DNA from: Symsagittifera roscoffensis
Taxonomy: Eukaryota; Xenacoelomorpha; Acoela; Convolutidae
Length of the DNA: 64,000 nucleotides
Direction: 5' to 3'
NCBI RefSeq assembly: GCF_963678635.1
Contig: NC_087064.1
Location: 43,335,159 to 43,399,158, forward strand
The notes under the pieces were generated by a model that made no database searches, was not told the DNA's origin, and saw only the letters and a program-made list of their open reading frames with translations. Shown piece after piece: positions 1 to 10,884 of this stretch. Each line of letters starts with the position of its first letter. The first letter of the stretch is position 1. Made by a program: the position numbers and the translations under genes.

Positions 1-238
1 AAGGTTGTTATTTTTGCTGAGTTCGTTTTTAGTGAAAAAATGAGTGTGGAAATAACTTGTGGCAAATTAATCAATCGCCGGGTCTTCTTATCAATATTTG
101 GGCTTCGGAACCAAGTTTTTCTTGATTGACGCGCTCCAAAATTATTTTTAACTGATTTTGCGCGTGTTGCTGTAGAGTTGATTTAGATGGCATTTAAAAA
201 GTGTTCTGAATGTAAGTGTGAACAAACAACATACTCAC

Positions 239-1784
239 TGTCTGACTTGCGCCCTGCTCTGGTAGTCGTGCAGGAGGAGACTGATGGCCTCGATGGCATT
301 CTTGTTCACGTCCGGGTCTGGTGACGTCAGCAAAAGAACTAATGGCTCCATCACTCCCTTCTCAATCAGTTGCACCTACATGCATATCCAACGGGTCACT
401 TTTCAACTAACTTTGTAGTGTTTATAAGCGCTCCTCTTTCCAGAAACCCAACAGAGCCCCCTAGATTATAACTTGAGTGCAATTTTAACTTGGTTTACCA
501 GCAAAATAAGAAAAAAGTTTTTTTTTGCGTGTGTATATTCATAACCTCAAGATGGATATCAAGTGATACTTTTTGGAGTGGTGGAACCCCTTTTCTCACA
601 GACGGTTGCCTTAGGATAGAAGATATACTGTTGGATTGTTGAGGGGTGGGGTGGGGGGATGACTGGGCTGACCTTGTTCGTGTACTCTGTGGCCATGCTG
701 GAGAAGAAGAGAGAGGCGAACTCGTTTGTGATTGGCTCCTCCTGCTCACTATCCAATAGTCTCATCACCACCTTAGTGCACTCCATCTCACGCATTGCAC
801 GCCTCACATCCACCTGCAACAGTAGTGCAAAAGTAGAATTATTAACTGTCACAGTAATACGAAATAACGCATTTATGATGGAGCACGCAACCTTTAAATG
901 GTATGTTTGAAGTGGTTTGGCTCATTTGCAATATCACATATATCAGAAAAATGAAAAAAAAAAATGGATTTCATTGTTATTCACTGGGTGATCTTTAACC
1001 AAGTTTTGAAAAAAATCTATGAAAAAAAAACAAACGTTGTGAAGGAACAATTACATTTTTTCTAACCGCAACAGTTCTGTTGAAACTTTCTCTTTATCCT
1101 ATCTACCTGACAGGAGAGTATTCCGAAAGCCATCATTGCATTCCTGTGGACTGCCTTGTCCTCGCTCTTCACCAGTGCGTATAGTGGCTCCAGTGCCCCG
1201 AACTGCATGATCTGCACCCTGTTCTCCTCCCCCTTCTCCGCAAACCGGTAGAGAGACTCACACGCTTTCAGCAGCACCTGCATACAAATGAATTGAACGT
1301 GAATAAACAATCACAAAAACAACCGCTTGCTGTGCAAATTGAAAGAAAAAAATATATACAAAATACTATAAAAACTACCCAAAATTGACAAAATAAGCAA
1401 AAAAATAAATAATTTTGGCATTTTTTCGTTTATTTTAAAAAAATTTTTTACTTTTCTTGAATGCCGGGTAAAAAGCGGTGACAGGTAGAGATTAAGAATG
1501 GGCAGCAGTTCTCATTTCTGAAACTGATTTCAAGGTTAAATTTCAGAAAAAAATTATTTCAGACGTTATTTCTTAATTTCGTTATTGTTTCTCTAGTAAT
1601 TGAATTTAATAATCTTCAAAAAAATCGGCTGTTTGACTTCGGACATATTTTTTCGTAATTTAACCTCCTGTTCCGGTGAGTCCAGCATAAGTACAGCAGT
1701 CTTCGCATTCTTGGTCTCCACATTCACGGGGTCAAACACATCGGCCGCCGGCGCCTCCGTCTCCTTCTTCACCTTCTTACCCAT
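239..1784 (-). CDS. ARMC3: ARMC3-like armadillo-repeat protein, 5' part (4 exons, continues off the left edge)
   Basis: Exons on the minus strand: 1665-1784, 1107-1277, 673-813, 239-375; the last ends in the middle of a codon at a gtgagt donor, so the gene continues past base 1. The start is the ATG at 1784-1782, opening MGKKVKKE, and the next 140 residues follow the N terminus of vertebrate ARMC3 closely (DVFDP near residue 16, VLMLDSPEQE, KGEENR, GALEPL, FASLFFSSMATEYT). Armadillo-type helices begin at about residue 41. Phases agree at all joins (120, 171 and 141 bp, then 137 bp ending in phase 2). About 189 of an expected 800-900 residues are visible. ARMC3 is known from ciliated and flagellated cells, especially sperm; that role is inferred from the family. 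The neighbour upstream is a retrotransposon, about 500 bp away. Confidence 0.92.
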
Positions 1785-2291
1785 TCTCACTCTCGCTAAT
1801 TATTATGTTTCACTGATTTATAACAAAAAAGAGGAGAGAGGAGAAGTTTAAATATTCAGCAAAATCCCTGATAAATGGTACCAGCACAGAATGGTATGCG
1901 TATATGTTCGGATATTTACATGCACACGTTTTATCTGGTAAGAAAATAGTATGTTTTTATTGGACGCGGTGCGTTTATGTTGTGTTCGGTTAAAAATAAA
2001 AAGCAGCTGCAAAAATACAGTACATTACAATAGACATCTTGTCTTGATGGTTGAGTTTTTAAGTTTTAATTTTATGAATACACAATAGACGATGGTTCGC
2101 CTGGAGGATCTCAAATTGAAGAAAAATAATAAATTTGAAGCTCAAAACCTTGTAACAAAAATATAATCCTATGATGAGTAAATTTAGTGTTTTTGGCAGA
2201 AAGATCTGAAAAATCACGCCAGCTGTAATTCTTTTCATTGCCCTCAGTCCAAAATTCATTGTTTTTGATCTACAGTCGAAATTTTTTTTTA
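1785..2291. other. Spacer upstream of ARMC3
   Basis: AT-rich sequence between the ARMC3 start codon and the retrotransposon target site. It should hold the ARMC3 promoter and 5' UTR, but I see no clear TATA box or other motif. Confidence 0.4.
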
Positions 2292-2296
2292 AATGG

Positions 2297-2509
2297 TGTT
2301 GCGAATCTTACTATTCGTCTTATTTCATTTAATTAGTTTTAAAGTTTCTTAACTGGTTAATTTAGATATGACCTTGTTATCTTCATTCTCTCCGACGGAG
2401 AGAATGATCGCTTACTTTTTAATGTTTTAATTTAGAGATTAATTCACTTTTTGAACATATCTTATTTGTAACTAAGTAGAATTATCCGTAACAAAGAAAC
2501 ATTTTAACA
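2297..2509 (+). repeat. 5' LTR
   Basis: 213 bp, matching 8672-8884 with about 6 substitutions and no indel. It contains an 11-bp perfect inverted repeat (CATTCTCTCCG, then one A, then its complement) at 2384-2406. The final A of the LTR is also the A of the gag start codon. Confidence 0.95.
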
Positions 2510-5265
2510 TGGCGCAGTCAAACAGCAACGAATCAAACGTGAGAGGTATACCTTCATTTTGGCAAAACCACACAGTGGACCCACCAATCCCTTGGGAAGA
2601 GTGGAGCGATCTATTCCAGCTAGCAATAATCGCAAAAGAGAATATCGATATCGAAAATCTCTTGAATCCATCGGAACGATATTATCCACTTCCCCCAACA
2701 TTGGAAAATCCGCCGGAAAATGAATCCGACGCTCAAAAAACATCTCGCATCGAGAGGAATATTCGAGAACAAAAGAGATTCGATGATGAAGAAATGGCCT
2801 CAATAAAGTCAGAAACCAAGAAATTCAACGGCATGAGACTTGAAGAGGCGGACAAAAAACTCAGATCCATACTCTATCTAGCCCTCGGAAACGAAGGAAA
2901 GAAAATATTCGGCCAAAAGTTTACGAGAGTTAAAGTTCTACAAATTTCTTTCAAAGAATTTTGGGAAAATTTGTCCGTAGCTTTTGTGAGAAAGACAAAC
3001 ATAACCTTCGAAAGACACAAGCTATTAAACAGAAAACAGAGGGACAGAGAATCATTAGAACAATTCTGGGGGGCACTTGCAGAAATGGCGAAAAGATGTA
3101 ACATTCCCACAGGAGAAGACGAATGGATTCGAGATATTTTTATCAATAACATGAAGAACTCGGACATCCAACGGGAACTTCTCACGGAAACCCTTCCTCC
3201 ACTAGAAGCCTTAAATGTAGCCCTGATTGACGAAAAAGGAATAACAAACCACATCAAAATGACGAGTACTTTTAAATCCAACGGATATTCCTCCAACAAA
3301 TCTTTTAATCATTTTAATGTAAAAAGAGAACCCACCCTAAACATCGAAAGAACCAACACATGTATGAAATGCGGCGGAAATTTTACAAAAGGACATCTAG
3401 CGGTTTGCCCCGCTAAAGATACGACTTGTACGACTTGTAAATATCGAGGACATTTTACTAGACTCTGTAAATCACGCCGTAAAAATGTAAATATTGTGGA
3501 TAGTCAAATTGTAAATAATACAAACCATAATTATCCTTCGGAACAACCGGATGTATATATCGACCACGCCAATAGAGAATGCTGTGGAGTAATCAACGCA
3601 TGGTCGGAGTCCGGACAGAGCGATAACGATGATTACTCTGTATTAAACGTAACAACTATCTACGACGATCAAGGAAAGGAACTGAAGAAATTACTAAACA
3701 TCGGCTTAGGAAATGAAAACCAAGTAATTCTCAATATACAGGTGGACTCAGCAAGCCCTGTAAGCTTCCTTAAGCAGAACGTGTTACACGAGTTGAAGTT
3801 ACGAGACCCTTATGTGAAAATTTATCCAGTGGATAAAGCGACTAAAGAACTCTATTGCGGATTTACGAACAACGCAATAAATATCACTGGAGAGGTAATC
3901 GTCCCAATTTTCTCAAATGGATGGTCTCACAAGGAATGCCACTTCTTCTTAACTCAAGGTCATGAAAGAAACATCTTGGGAAACAACAATTTACCAAAAA
4001 ACGGAACTGAAGTTTCACAAAAACAATTCACAACACTCACGAACAAGAGAACTTGTAAGTCTATCAATTCAGTTACCTCACATGACAGAGATAATGAAAT
4101 AGAAATGATTTCCAAAACTTTCAAACAATTATTCCTTCGGATTGGAAAGATAACACATCAAACAAAAATAACACACTTTCACGATTCTCTAAAGCCAATT
4201 CAACTAAAAGGCAGGAGGGTCCCTTTACACTTACTGGATTCAGTAAAATCAGAATTATACAGACTTAAATCCGAAGGACACATCAAAAAATTAGAAAAAT
4301 GTGACGAGGACAGATTTATTAGTCCGATAGTTATCACTTGTAAAAAAGACAAATCGATAAAGCTAGCTCTAGATTCAAAATTTATCAACAAACAAATTTA
4401 CAAGAACAAATATCAGATGCCCAATATACACGAGTTAGTGGATAACGTAGCGGCTCAAATTTCAAACAACTCCGCCGGAGAAGTATGGTTTACAAATCTA
4501 GACTTAAAGAACGCATATAGTCAACTCTCGCTAGACAACTTTACTAGCAGCCAATGCAATTTTAGCCTAGTTGGCGGAGATATAACAGGCACTTATCAAT
4601 TTTTAACCGGTTTTTACGGACTCGGCGATATGCCAAACGAGTTTCAAAGAGTCATGGACTCAACTCTGGGAAATATTCCTTTCACTAATTGTTACCTTGA
4701 CGACATATTAGTCGCTTCCAAAGGAAGTTTTAACGATCACAAGAAAATTGTTTATAAAATTTTATCAACGCTAGATAGTTACAATTTCGCAGTAAAATGG
4801 TCGAAATGCAAATTCTTCCAAAAAGAAATCGAATGGCTCGGCTTTAAAATATCGAAAACCGGAATCGCCCCACTTTTCGATAAAACCAAGGCAATCAAAG
4901 ATATTCCAATTCCAAAGAATCTAAAAGAATTAAGATCATTCTTCGGGTCAACTAATCAGTACATTAAATTTGTACCAAATTTAGCATCCCTCGGAAGCCC
5001 GCTTAGACCTCTTCTAAACAAGAAGTCAATTTTCCTTTGGAATGAAGATCACTCAAAAGCATTCGATAAGATTAAATCAGAAATAGTAAATCTTACTGAA
5101 AACACACACTTCGACGTAAAAAAGTCCACGAGAGTAAAAACCGATGCTTCACACAATGGGATAGGTGCATCCCTCGAACAACTCCATGAAAACGTTTGGA
5201 AAACAGTGTCATTTGCTTCAAGATTTTTAAATCCTCATGAATCCAAATATTCAACAAACGAATGA
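2509..5265 (+). CDS. Retrotransposon Gag-protease-reverse transcriptase and start of RNase H
   Basis: 918 codons from the ATG at 2509, ended by TGA at 5263-5265. Residues 1 to about 330 are Gag with two zinc knuckles: an irregular one at 285-300 (CMKC...H...C) and a regular CX2CX4HX4C one at 307-320. The protease active site is D413-S-A, not the usual D-[ST]-G. Reverse transcriptase follows, with a catalytic aspartate at 665 (LDLKNAY) and the YLDD box at 729-732. The connection domain leads into RNase H, with its first catalytic aspartate at 879 (TDAS). The stop falls in the next conserved RNase H block, and the same frame stays open for more than 1,000 further codons. This indicates a point mutation in one long Gag-Pol frame, not a natural gene end. 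Gag and Pol are fused without frameshift, so a separate Gag would have to come from proteolysis or lower translation of the 3' part. Confidence 0.93.
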   Translation: MAQSNSNESNVRGIPSFWQNHTVDPPIPWEEWSDLFQLAIIAKENIDIENLLNPSERYYPLPPTLENPPENESDAQKTSRIERNIREQKRFDDEEMASIKSETKKFNGMRLEEADKKLRSILYLALGNEGKKIFGQKFTRVKVLQISFKEFWENLSVAFVRKTNITFERHKLLNRKQRDRESLEQFWGALAEMAKRCNIPTGEDEWIRDIFINNMKNSDIQRELLTETLPPLEALNVALIDEKGITNHIKMTSTFKSNGYSSNKSFNHFNVKREPTLNIERTNTCMKCGGNFTKGHLAVCPAKDTTCTTCKYRGHFTRLCKSRRKNVNIVDSQIVNNTNHNYPSEQPDVYIDHANRECCGVINAWSESGQSDNDDYSVLNVTTIYDDQGKELKKLLNIGLGNENQVILNIQVDSASPVSFLKQNVLHELKLRDPYVKIYPVDKATKELYCGFTNNAINITGEVIVPIFSNGWSHKECHFFLTQGHERNILGNNNLPKNGTEVSQKQFTTLTNKRTCKSINSVTSHDRDNEIEMISKTFKQLFLRIGKITHQTKITHFHDSLKPIQLKGRRVPLHLLDSVKSELYRLKSEGHIKKLEKCDEDRFISPIVITCKKDKSIKLALDSKFINKQIYKNKYQMPNIHELVDNVAAQISNNSAGEVWFTNLDLKNAYSQLSLDNFTSSQCNFSLVGGDITGTYQFLTGFYGLGDMPNEFQRVMDSTLGNIPFTNCYLDDILVASKGSFNDHKKIVYKILSTLDSYNFAVKWSKCKFFQKEIEWLGFKISKTGIAPLFDKTKAIKDIPIPKNLKELRSFFGSTNQYIKFVPNLASLGSPLRPLLNKKSIFLWNEDHSKAFDKIKSEIVNLTENTHFDVKKSTRVKTDASHNGIGASLEQLHENVWKTVSFASRFLNPHESKYSTNE
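2510..2519 (+). promoter_or_regulatory. Primer binding site, tRNA-Ser type
   Basis: TGGCGCAGTC follows the LTR directly. Its complement ends in GACTGCGCCA, which matches the acceptor end plus CCA of animal tRNA-Ser as recalled; the same site is used by several insect Gypsy elements. The match covers only about 10 bp before it diverges. The site overlaps the first codons of gag. Confidence 0.75.
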
Positions 5266-8200
5266 GAGTTATTAGGAGTTGTATGGGCGGTGGAACATTA
5301 CAAAAATTATCTTTACGGTTCCGAATTCGAAATTATTACCGACCACAAAGCTCTCCTTTCCGCTCTGTCACCTAATCACGGAAACAAAACGTACCATAGC
5401 CGATTGACAAGATGGGTAGATCGTCTTCTACCATTCAATTTTACTATCAAGCATTTAGCGGGAAAAGATATGGGTTTTACCGATCTAATTTCAAGAAATC
5501 CTTCGGGTAAAGCAATTCCCCCATCCCATTACGACGAAGAATTCGTAGTTGCAACTACCGAAAAAATATATAATGCACTCAATCCTTTGGATAATGAAAA
5601 TCCATTACGTAATTCAATTAATTCAATTTCGGAAAATTCCCAGTACACAAAATTACGAAATCACGTAATAATTACAGCATTGAATTTCGTCAATTCTTCC
5701 ATCTCAATCTGCAATCAAAAACACTATAGAACAGAATTTTGTAACTCTAAATGTATTCCCTCGGATTTCTCAAGCACAGATTCTACTAAAATCCTTCTAT
5801 CAAATTCAGCCTTTATTCATTTTTCAATTATTAACAGTAGCTTAATTAGTAATCCTTCGGATTTCAAACTTATAAATAGTGTAAATATGTCAAATAACCA
5901 AATTGTAGTAAATCCTTCCACTTCCGGGATACAGGTCTCTATTGATTTCCAAATTTCCTCAGAGCACAAAAAGTTAGTAACTAAATTTCGAGAAAACCTC
6001 AAGTTACCTGAAAGACCTTTGGATTTAAATACTTTATTCAATGCAAAGTTGGTTGCTTTATTAACGGAAGATGATGAGATGTTAAACCCAATTGTGAAAG
6101 CTTTACAGAAAAAAGTAGAAAACATCAACGCAAATTCCCGTTACTTACACCAATTTTCGAAAGACCTCCATGAATCCGACGGACTATTATATATGGATGG
6201 AAAATTGGTTATTCCGTTTACACTTAGAAACGCCGTTTTAAAAACTTTACACGAATCGCACCCTGGCCAATTCGGTATGAAATACCTGGCACAATATATT
6301 TGGTGGCCACATATAAACCGACAAATTTATTTCCACGGGATTAATTGCACACAATGCACTCAAACTGGTAAGAATATAAAAAGCATCATACCAACTACAC
6401 AAATTAGCGAACTCCCCACTTTATTTGAACCAAATGAGGAATTAAACCTTGATTTTGCCGGTCCATTAGATAACAACTGGGGAAACAATAAATACATCTT
6501 ATTATGTATAGATCGTTTTTCAAAATTCCCATCAGCAAAAATTACTTCTTCAACGTCATTAAACACGGTAATCGAATTCCTTCAAGATTATTTCTATCTC
6601 CATGGGATTCCTAACTCCATTCGTGTTGACCACGCATCCTGTTTTACTAGTCAGGATTTTAAATTGTTTTGCAATTCTCTTAATATCAAATTAATATTTT
6701 GTACAGTTGGGGATCATCGTTCTAACGGTCTTGTAGAAAAACTTGTTCATACTGTAAAAATCAAATTATTAGCAATGTCTTTGGAACAACAAAAACCTAC
6801 ATTACAAATTGCCATTTCGAAAATCATTTGGAAATTACGATCTTCCTTCCAATCAAAAATAAAATGCTCACCGTTCGAAATACACTTTAATAGAAAACCG
6901 AACACGATCTGGAAGCAATTGGCATCTAATAAATTATCCGGTGGATTTTTAGACAAAGGGAAGTCGATCTTAAGCAGAGAAAGGGCCCTTGACTGGAATG
7001 CTGACGATCGGATAGAGGACAGATACAAAGACCTTCTAGTACCGAAAAAGAACCAGTCACCATTGGAGAAAGGCTACGACTCAGACCTTCCAACAACCTC
7101 AAAACCTTCATCTTCTCGAGTGGCCTTAAACAGTCCGTTTAAAGGTAATTTACTACGAAAAACCAACGGAAGTATAAACGGAAATCCCTTCTATAAACAA
7201 CTAGGTCAGAAAATAATAAACTCAACAAAATCCACGGTTGAACTATCCGACGGAAAAATCATTAGAAAATCGGACATCGCCATCCCAAAGTCTAAATCCT
7301 CTACAATTCGTTCATTCAAAGGAAATATCTCATTTCCCTCTTTTTCTAACAGTGATTTACAAGTAGGTCCAAGAAAGACAAACAAAGCGAAGACACAACA
7401 GACGCAGAAACCAGACACTATGACAGGACGACACACAGAGTCTTTCACCCCGGTCACCACCAGATCTAGAGGAACGAGACAGCCTACTAAATTCAACAAA
7501 CCGAAGCGAAACCGAAATAAAGCCTCGACTTCGAACACAGGATACTTAGCAGGTGACGAATCCATGTTCATTCCGTCGGATACGTCGGACATTAGTGATT
7601 GGGAATGGATTGCGGGAGGTTTTCCATGCAGAGAAATGATACGAAAACGCTTCATTTCAGATAACCTCAATTTTAACAAAAACCCTTCCCCACCATTAGC
7701 TCCTCAAACATATCAAACTAATATAAAATCTGAGATTTTAGACGAACAACTTCAATCTACAGATACAGCGGAATGCCCAATTAGTATAAAGCCAGCACCT
7801 CAATCTACCTCACACACACCTGGCGAATCTTCTACCGCTACGACAACAGAGGGCCCAAACATTCCTTCGGATTCATCAAAAGCATTGGAAGGAGAAAATC
7901 CGGTGGAATTTCCAGTCTTTGAGATAGAGGACTCCTCTAACGAAAGTGCAAATAGTGAGGAAAGACATCCTAAGGAAATCACTACCACCGGTAACGAATA
8001 TAAATTAAGACGTTCAAGTCGAAATGTTGGTCCCCCACAATTCTATGGTAAGCGATATTACATAGATATTATAGACGAGTGCGAAAACCAACCAGGCTCC
8101 GCGAATAACCCGATATCTCTGGACGAAGGCGACAGCTCGGGAATCCCCACTCTAACCTTCAGAGAGAAACCCTCGGAGAACCAGACTCACATTTGCGACA

Positions 8201-8376
8201 CTCGACCGGAGGACCGTGCACCGGGCCCAGCGTACCCTTCATCCCCTGATCAATTCTCCATCGCCTCTACTGACGAATCCCTGAGAGATGCGGTGAACAA
8301 TTTCGACAACTTCATCGACTTAGACAGTGAAATTTTTAACGCTGAGCTAGAAAAATTCATGGAAGGGGACAGCTAA
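5266..8376 (+). pseudogene. Retrotransposon RNase H remainder, integrase and long C-terminal tail (downstream of the stop)
   Basis: Continuation, in the same frame, of the reading frame that starts at 2509, cut off from its start by the TGA at 5263-5265. It contains the second half of RNase H (ITDHKALL) and then the integrase. The zinc-binding region has H at 6250 and 6259 and C at 6346 and 6355. The catalytic core is D (6451), D (6628) and E (6730), a DD35E spacing. From about 6960 to the stop at 8374-8376 there is a tail of roughly 450-470 residues, rich in Ser, Pro, Thr and charged residues. It has a basic stretch near 7450-7530 and an RRSSR-type motif near 8010. I see no signal peptide or membrane segment in the tail, so it is not an envelope gene. 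A short internal start could still express part of this, but nothing shows it. Confidence 0.88.
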
Positions 8377-8671
8377 ACTAAATCAAAAACTTGAAAACTC
8401 ACATTTAGTCATTATATCGTACTAGTGTTTCATTTCAGCGCAGTTAGAGTTTACCTTCTTATAACTAGGGATTATAATCCGCCGGAATTAGAAATTATAT
8501 CATTCTTTCTAATCCAGTCATTCCTTCGCAGCACTAAAATTTCGTTTGTGATATTGCACAGTATTTAATTTTCAATCCTTGTTGGACTTCTCGAGAGGGA
8601 GAAAAAGGGTTAGATAACATGTTATGTATCATGGCGCTTATTAATTTAATTTTTTTTCCCACTAAGGGGAA
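8377..8671 (+). other. Retrotransposon 3' noncoding region with polypurine tract
   Basis: Noncoding stretch between the pol stop and the 3' LTR. It ends in the purine run AAGGGGAA (8664-8671) directly before the LTR, which is the expected plus-strand primer. Confidence 0.8.
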
Positions 8672-8884
8672 TGTTGCGAATCTTACTATTCGTCTTATTT
8701 CATTTAATTAGTTTTAAAGTTTCTTAACTGGTTAATTTAGATATGAACTTGTTATCTTCATTCTCTCCGACGGAGAGAATGACCGCTCACTTTTTAAGTT
8801 TTTAATTTAGAGATTAATTCACTTTTTAAACATATCTTATTTGTAACTAAGTAGAATTATCCGTAACAAAGAAACATTTTAACA
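8672..8884 (+). repeat. 3' LTR
   Basis: 213 bp, the same length as the 5' copy. Its 11-bp inverted repeat lies at 8759-8781. It is followed by the target duplication AATGG at 8885-8889. Confidence 0.95.
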
Positions 8885-8889
8885 AATGG

Positions 8890-10557
8890 GTAATTTGTTA
8901 AGAAGTTGCAAGAGGAATCATTTCGATCTGCGAATTTTTCAATCATTTTTAACCTAAAAACTTTAATGTGTTTTTCAATTTAGACTGAAAATTTGTCTCA
9001 TTTTGCTGAACGAGGTAAGTATGAAAAAATCGACACGTAAATGAATCTGCTCATTGCATCCACACTTTGATAAGCTTATGTCTGAATAGTTCTAAAAACA
9101 AAGACACATTTCTGTCGTCGTTTCTTCTTTGAAGACTCACGACTGAAAAGACTTTGAGAGGACACCACTTTCGATGACGAATGAGCAGTTTTTGAAGATT
9201 CTGATTTAAGGCATGAAAAACCGACCTATGGCTATAGTTCCTTCCCATTCTCAATACAATGAGAAGCACAATGAAATTTGAAGTTTGCTATTTACCGGGT
9301 ATTTCAAATCAAACTTTTTCAAAAGGAGAAATCGAGTTTCTCATTATGTTTTTTGGTGTTCTACCTGATTCGAGTGAAACGCTATTAAAACTTTGTTTAA
9401 AATCTGCTATTTGAACTTTTTTTCCGCTAAATGGCGGTAAGGCAGGAATAAGTGATCAACTCGAAGATATATTGCTTTTTTTAAATTAATGATTTCTCCG
9501 GGCGTGGAGAAAATTTGCCTTCGGATGTGATTTAGTTTTTGTTCCGACCACTGATAGTTTCAAAAACTCTAAAACTCTGCTGTTTTCTATCTTCCATCCT
9601 CCACATCTGAACATCGTTTTCATGTAACGAGTAAGTTTAAGAGGTAATAAATATATCAGCTTTTAATATAATTCTAATAGCATAATTGAACGGCGTGCCA
9701 AACTAATAATGAGACGATGTGAACAAATAAATTACTTGGATAAACTTTCTGCTGCAGAAAAAGAAAAATAGCCGAACACATTCAACAATTCAAAATGATT
9801 CATGCAAAAGAGCTCAGACGCTTTGAAACAAAACCCACCAAAACTTGTTGTGTCAGAACGAAACCGTCAGTTTTAAGACCGTCGTTTCTTTTTTAAAATT
9901 CTTCCCGCGTCACGAAAACTCAATTACAAAACAAGTTTTTTTGTCAATTAACTCAATATTTTAATCAAGTGGTCCATGTTGGTTCATTTAGTTTTGTCTT
10001 TCCTGAGTTGTTGCAAACGTTTTTTTTAAATTGGCAAAATGGCATTTTTAAGGCGACATAACATAATTGAACATGGTTGCAGGTGATAAACGTGTTAATT
10101 TTAATGATGTATGAAAAATCAAAGTACCGCAAGATATAAAAAAAAAATTTCAAAATAACTGCCTGTTTTAAAGCTGAAAGTGGACTGGGGACAAAAACTG
10201 GAGCAAGATTTGGAGCAAAAAATTTGGAGCAACTTTATCCCTGAATTGAGTCACGGCTAGTTTTATTTGAAATAATTATGAATTTTGAAATTTTCTGGCT
10301 CCTAGTTTTTTTGATTTTGTGGAGTTCTATGATCACATTTTTCATTGCAACCTTCTCCTAACACATCTTTGTTAATGTTTTTTTTTCTTTTTTGTTGTTT
10401 TTTTGTAATTCATTTAGAAAAAAATATATATAAAGTAAGTTGATATGGTGTGATAATTTTGTCAGCTTCATTTTAACAATAAAATGTGGTCTTCAAAATT
10501 AACAAACTGAGCCTACAAGAAATCCACTTTGTCTACGCGTTTTTGTGCGTATCATTA
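8890..10557. other. Intergenic spacer, no gene recognised
   Basis: AT-rich DNA with only short open frames and no family similarity that I can see. Confidence 0.4.
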
Positions 10558-10592
10558 CGAGGCCAAACTGTGCACTGGATAAGCGCATAAAT
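10558..10592 (+). repeat. Solo terminal inverted repeat of a small TA-flanked transposon
   Basis: Starts CGAGGCCAAACTGTGCA directly after a TA and matches, in reverse complement, the right end of the complete element at 61708-61899 over about 35 bp with a few differences. No matching second end lies nearby, so this is a fragment. Confidence 0.65.
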
Positions 10593-10884
10593 TAGTTACT
10601 ATTGATCACCAGAGTTCAGAGGCCAATCTTTAAACTTGTTCCAAGTTTTAAGTCGATTCCGCGATTCTGATTAACCAAGTGCTTTACCTATCTGTCCGAA
10701 AAATCCAAAACTACAGAGAAGAGCTAAGAAAACTAGAAGTATTGTCGATTATGCGAGATATCTCTGTGTTCGGTCTATTGTAAAATCTGCTAACGCTTCA
10801 CAAATTACACAGATTGGCTTTGTAAAGGTTTATGGCTAGCAAAAATTGAGCTACGCGACAAAATTATTCGTTTGCTAATATAAA

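Larger units (their letters stand above)
2297..8884 (+). mobile_element. Ty3/Gypsy LTR retrotransposon, nearly full length, one in-frame stop
   Basis: The element runs from TGTTGCG to TTAACA and has the usual TG...CA ends. It is flanked by the 5-bp target duplication AATGG at 2292-2296 and 8885-8889. Both LTRs are 213 bp and differ at about 6 positions (about 97% identical), so the insertion is fairly recent. The order is LTR, primer binding site, gag, protease, reverse transcriptase, RNase H, integrase, a long C-terminal tail, polypurine tract, LTR. Integrase after RNase H places it in Ty3/Gypsy (Metaviridae); the lineage within it is not resolved. Gag and pol are in a single frame with no frameshift. 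One TGA at 5263-5265 interrupts that frame, so this copy is probably not autonomous. It lies between ARMC3 and the TRPC gene and interrupts neither. Confidence 0.95.

Noticed and set aside
5263-5265. Programmed readthrough or selenocysteine TGA in the retroelement
   Set aside because: It lies within a conserved RNase H block and not between gag and pol, and no stem-loop signal was evident downstream.
6960-8376. Envelope gene of an errantivirus-like element
   Set aside because: It is in frame with pol, with no signal peptide, furin-like site or membrane segment visible.
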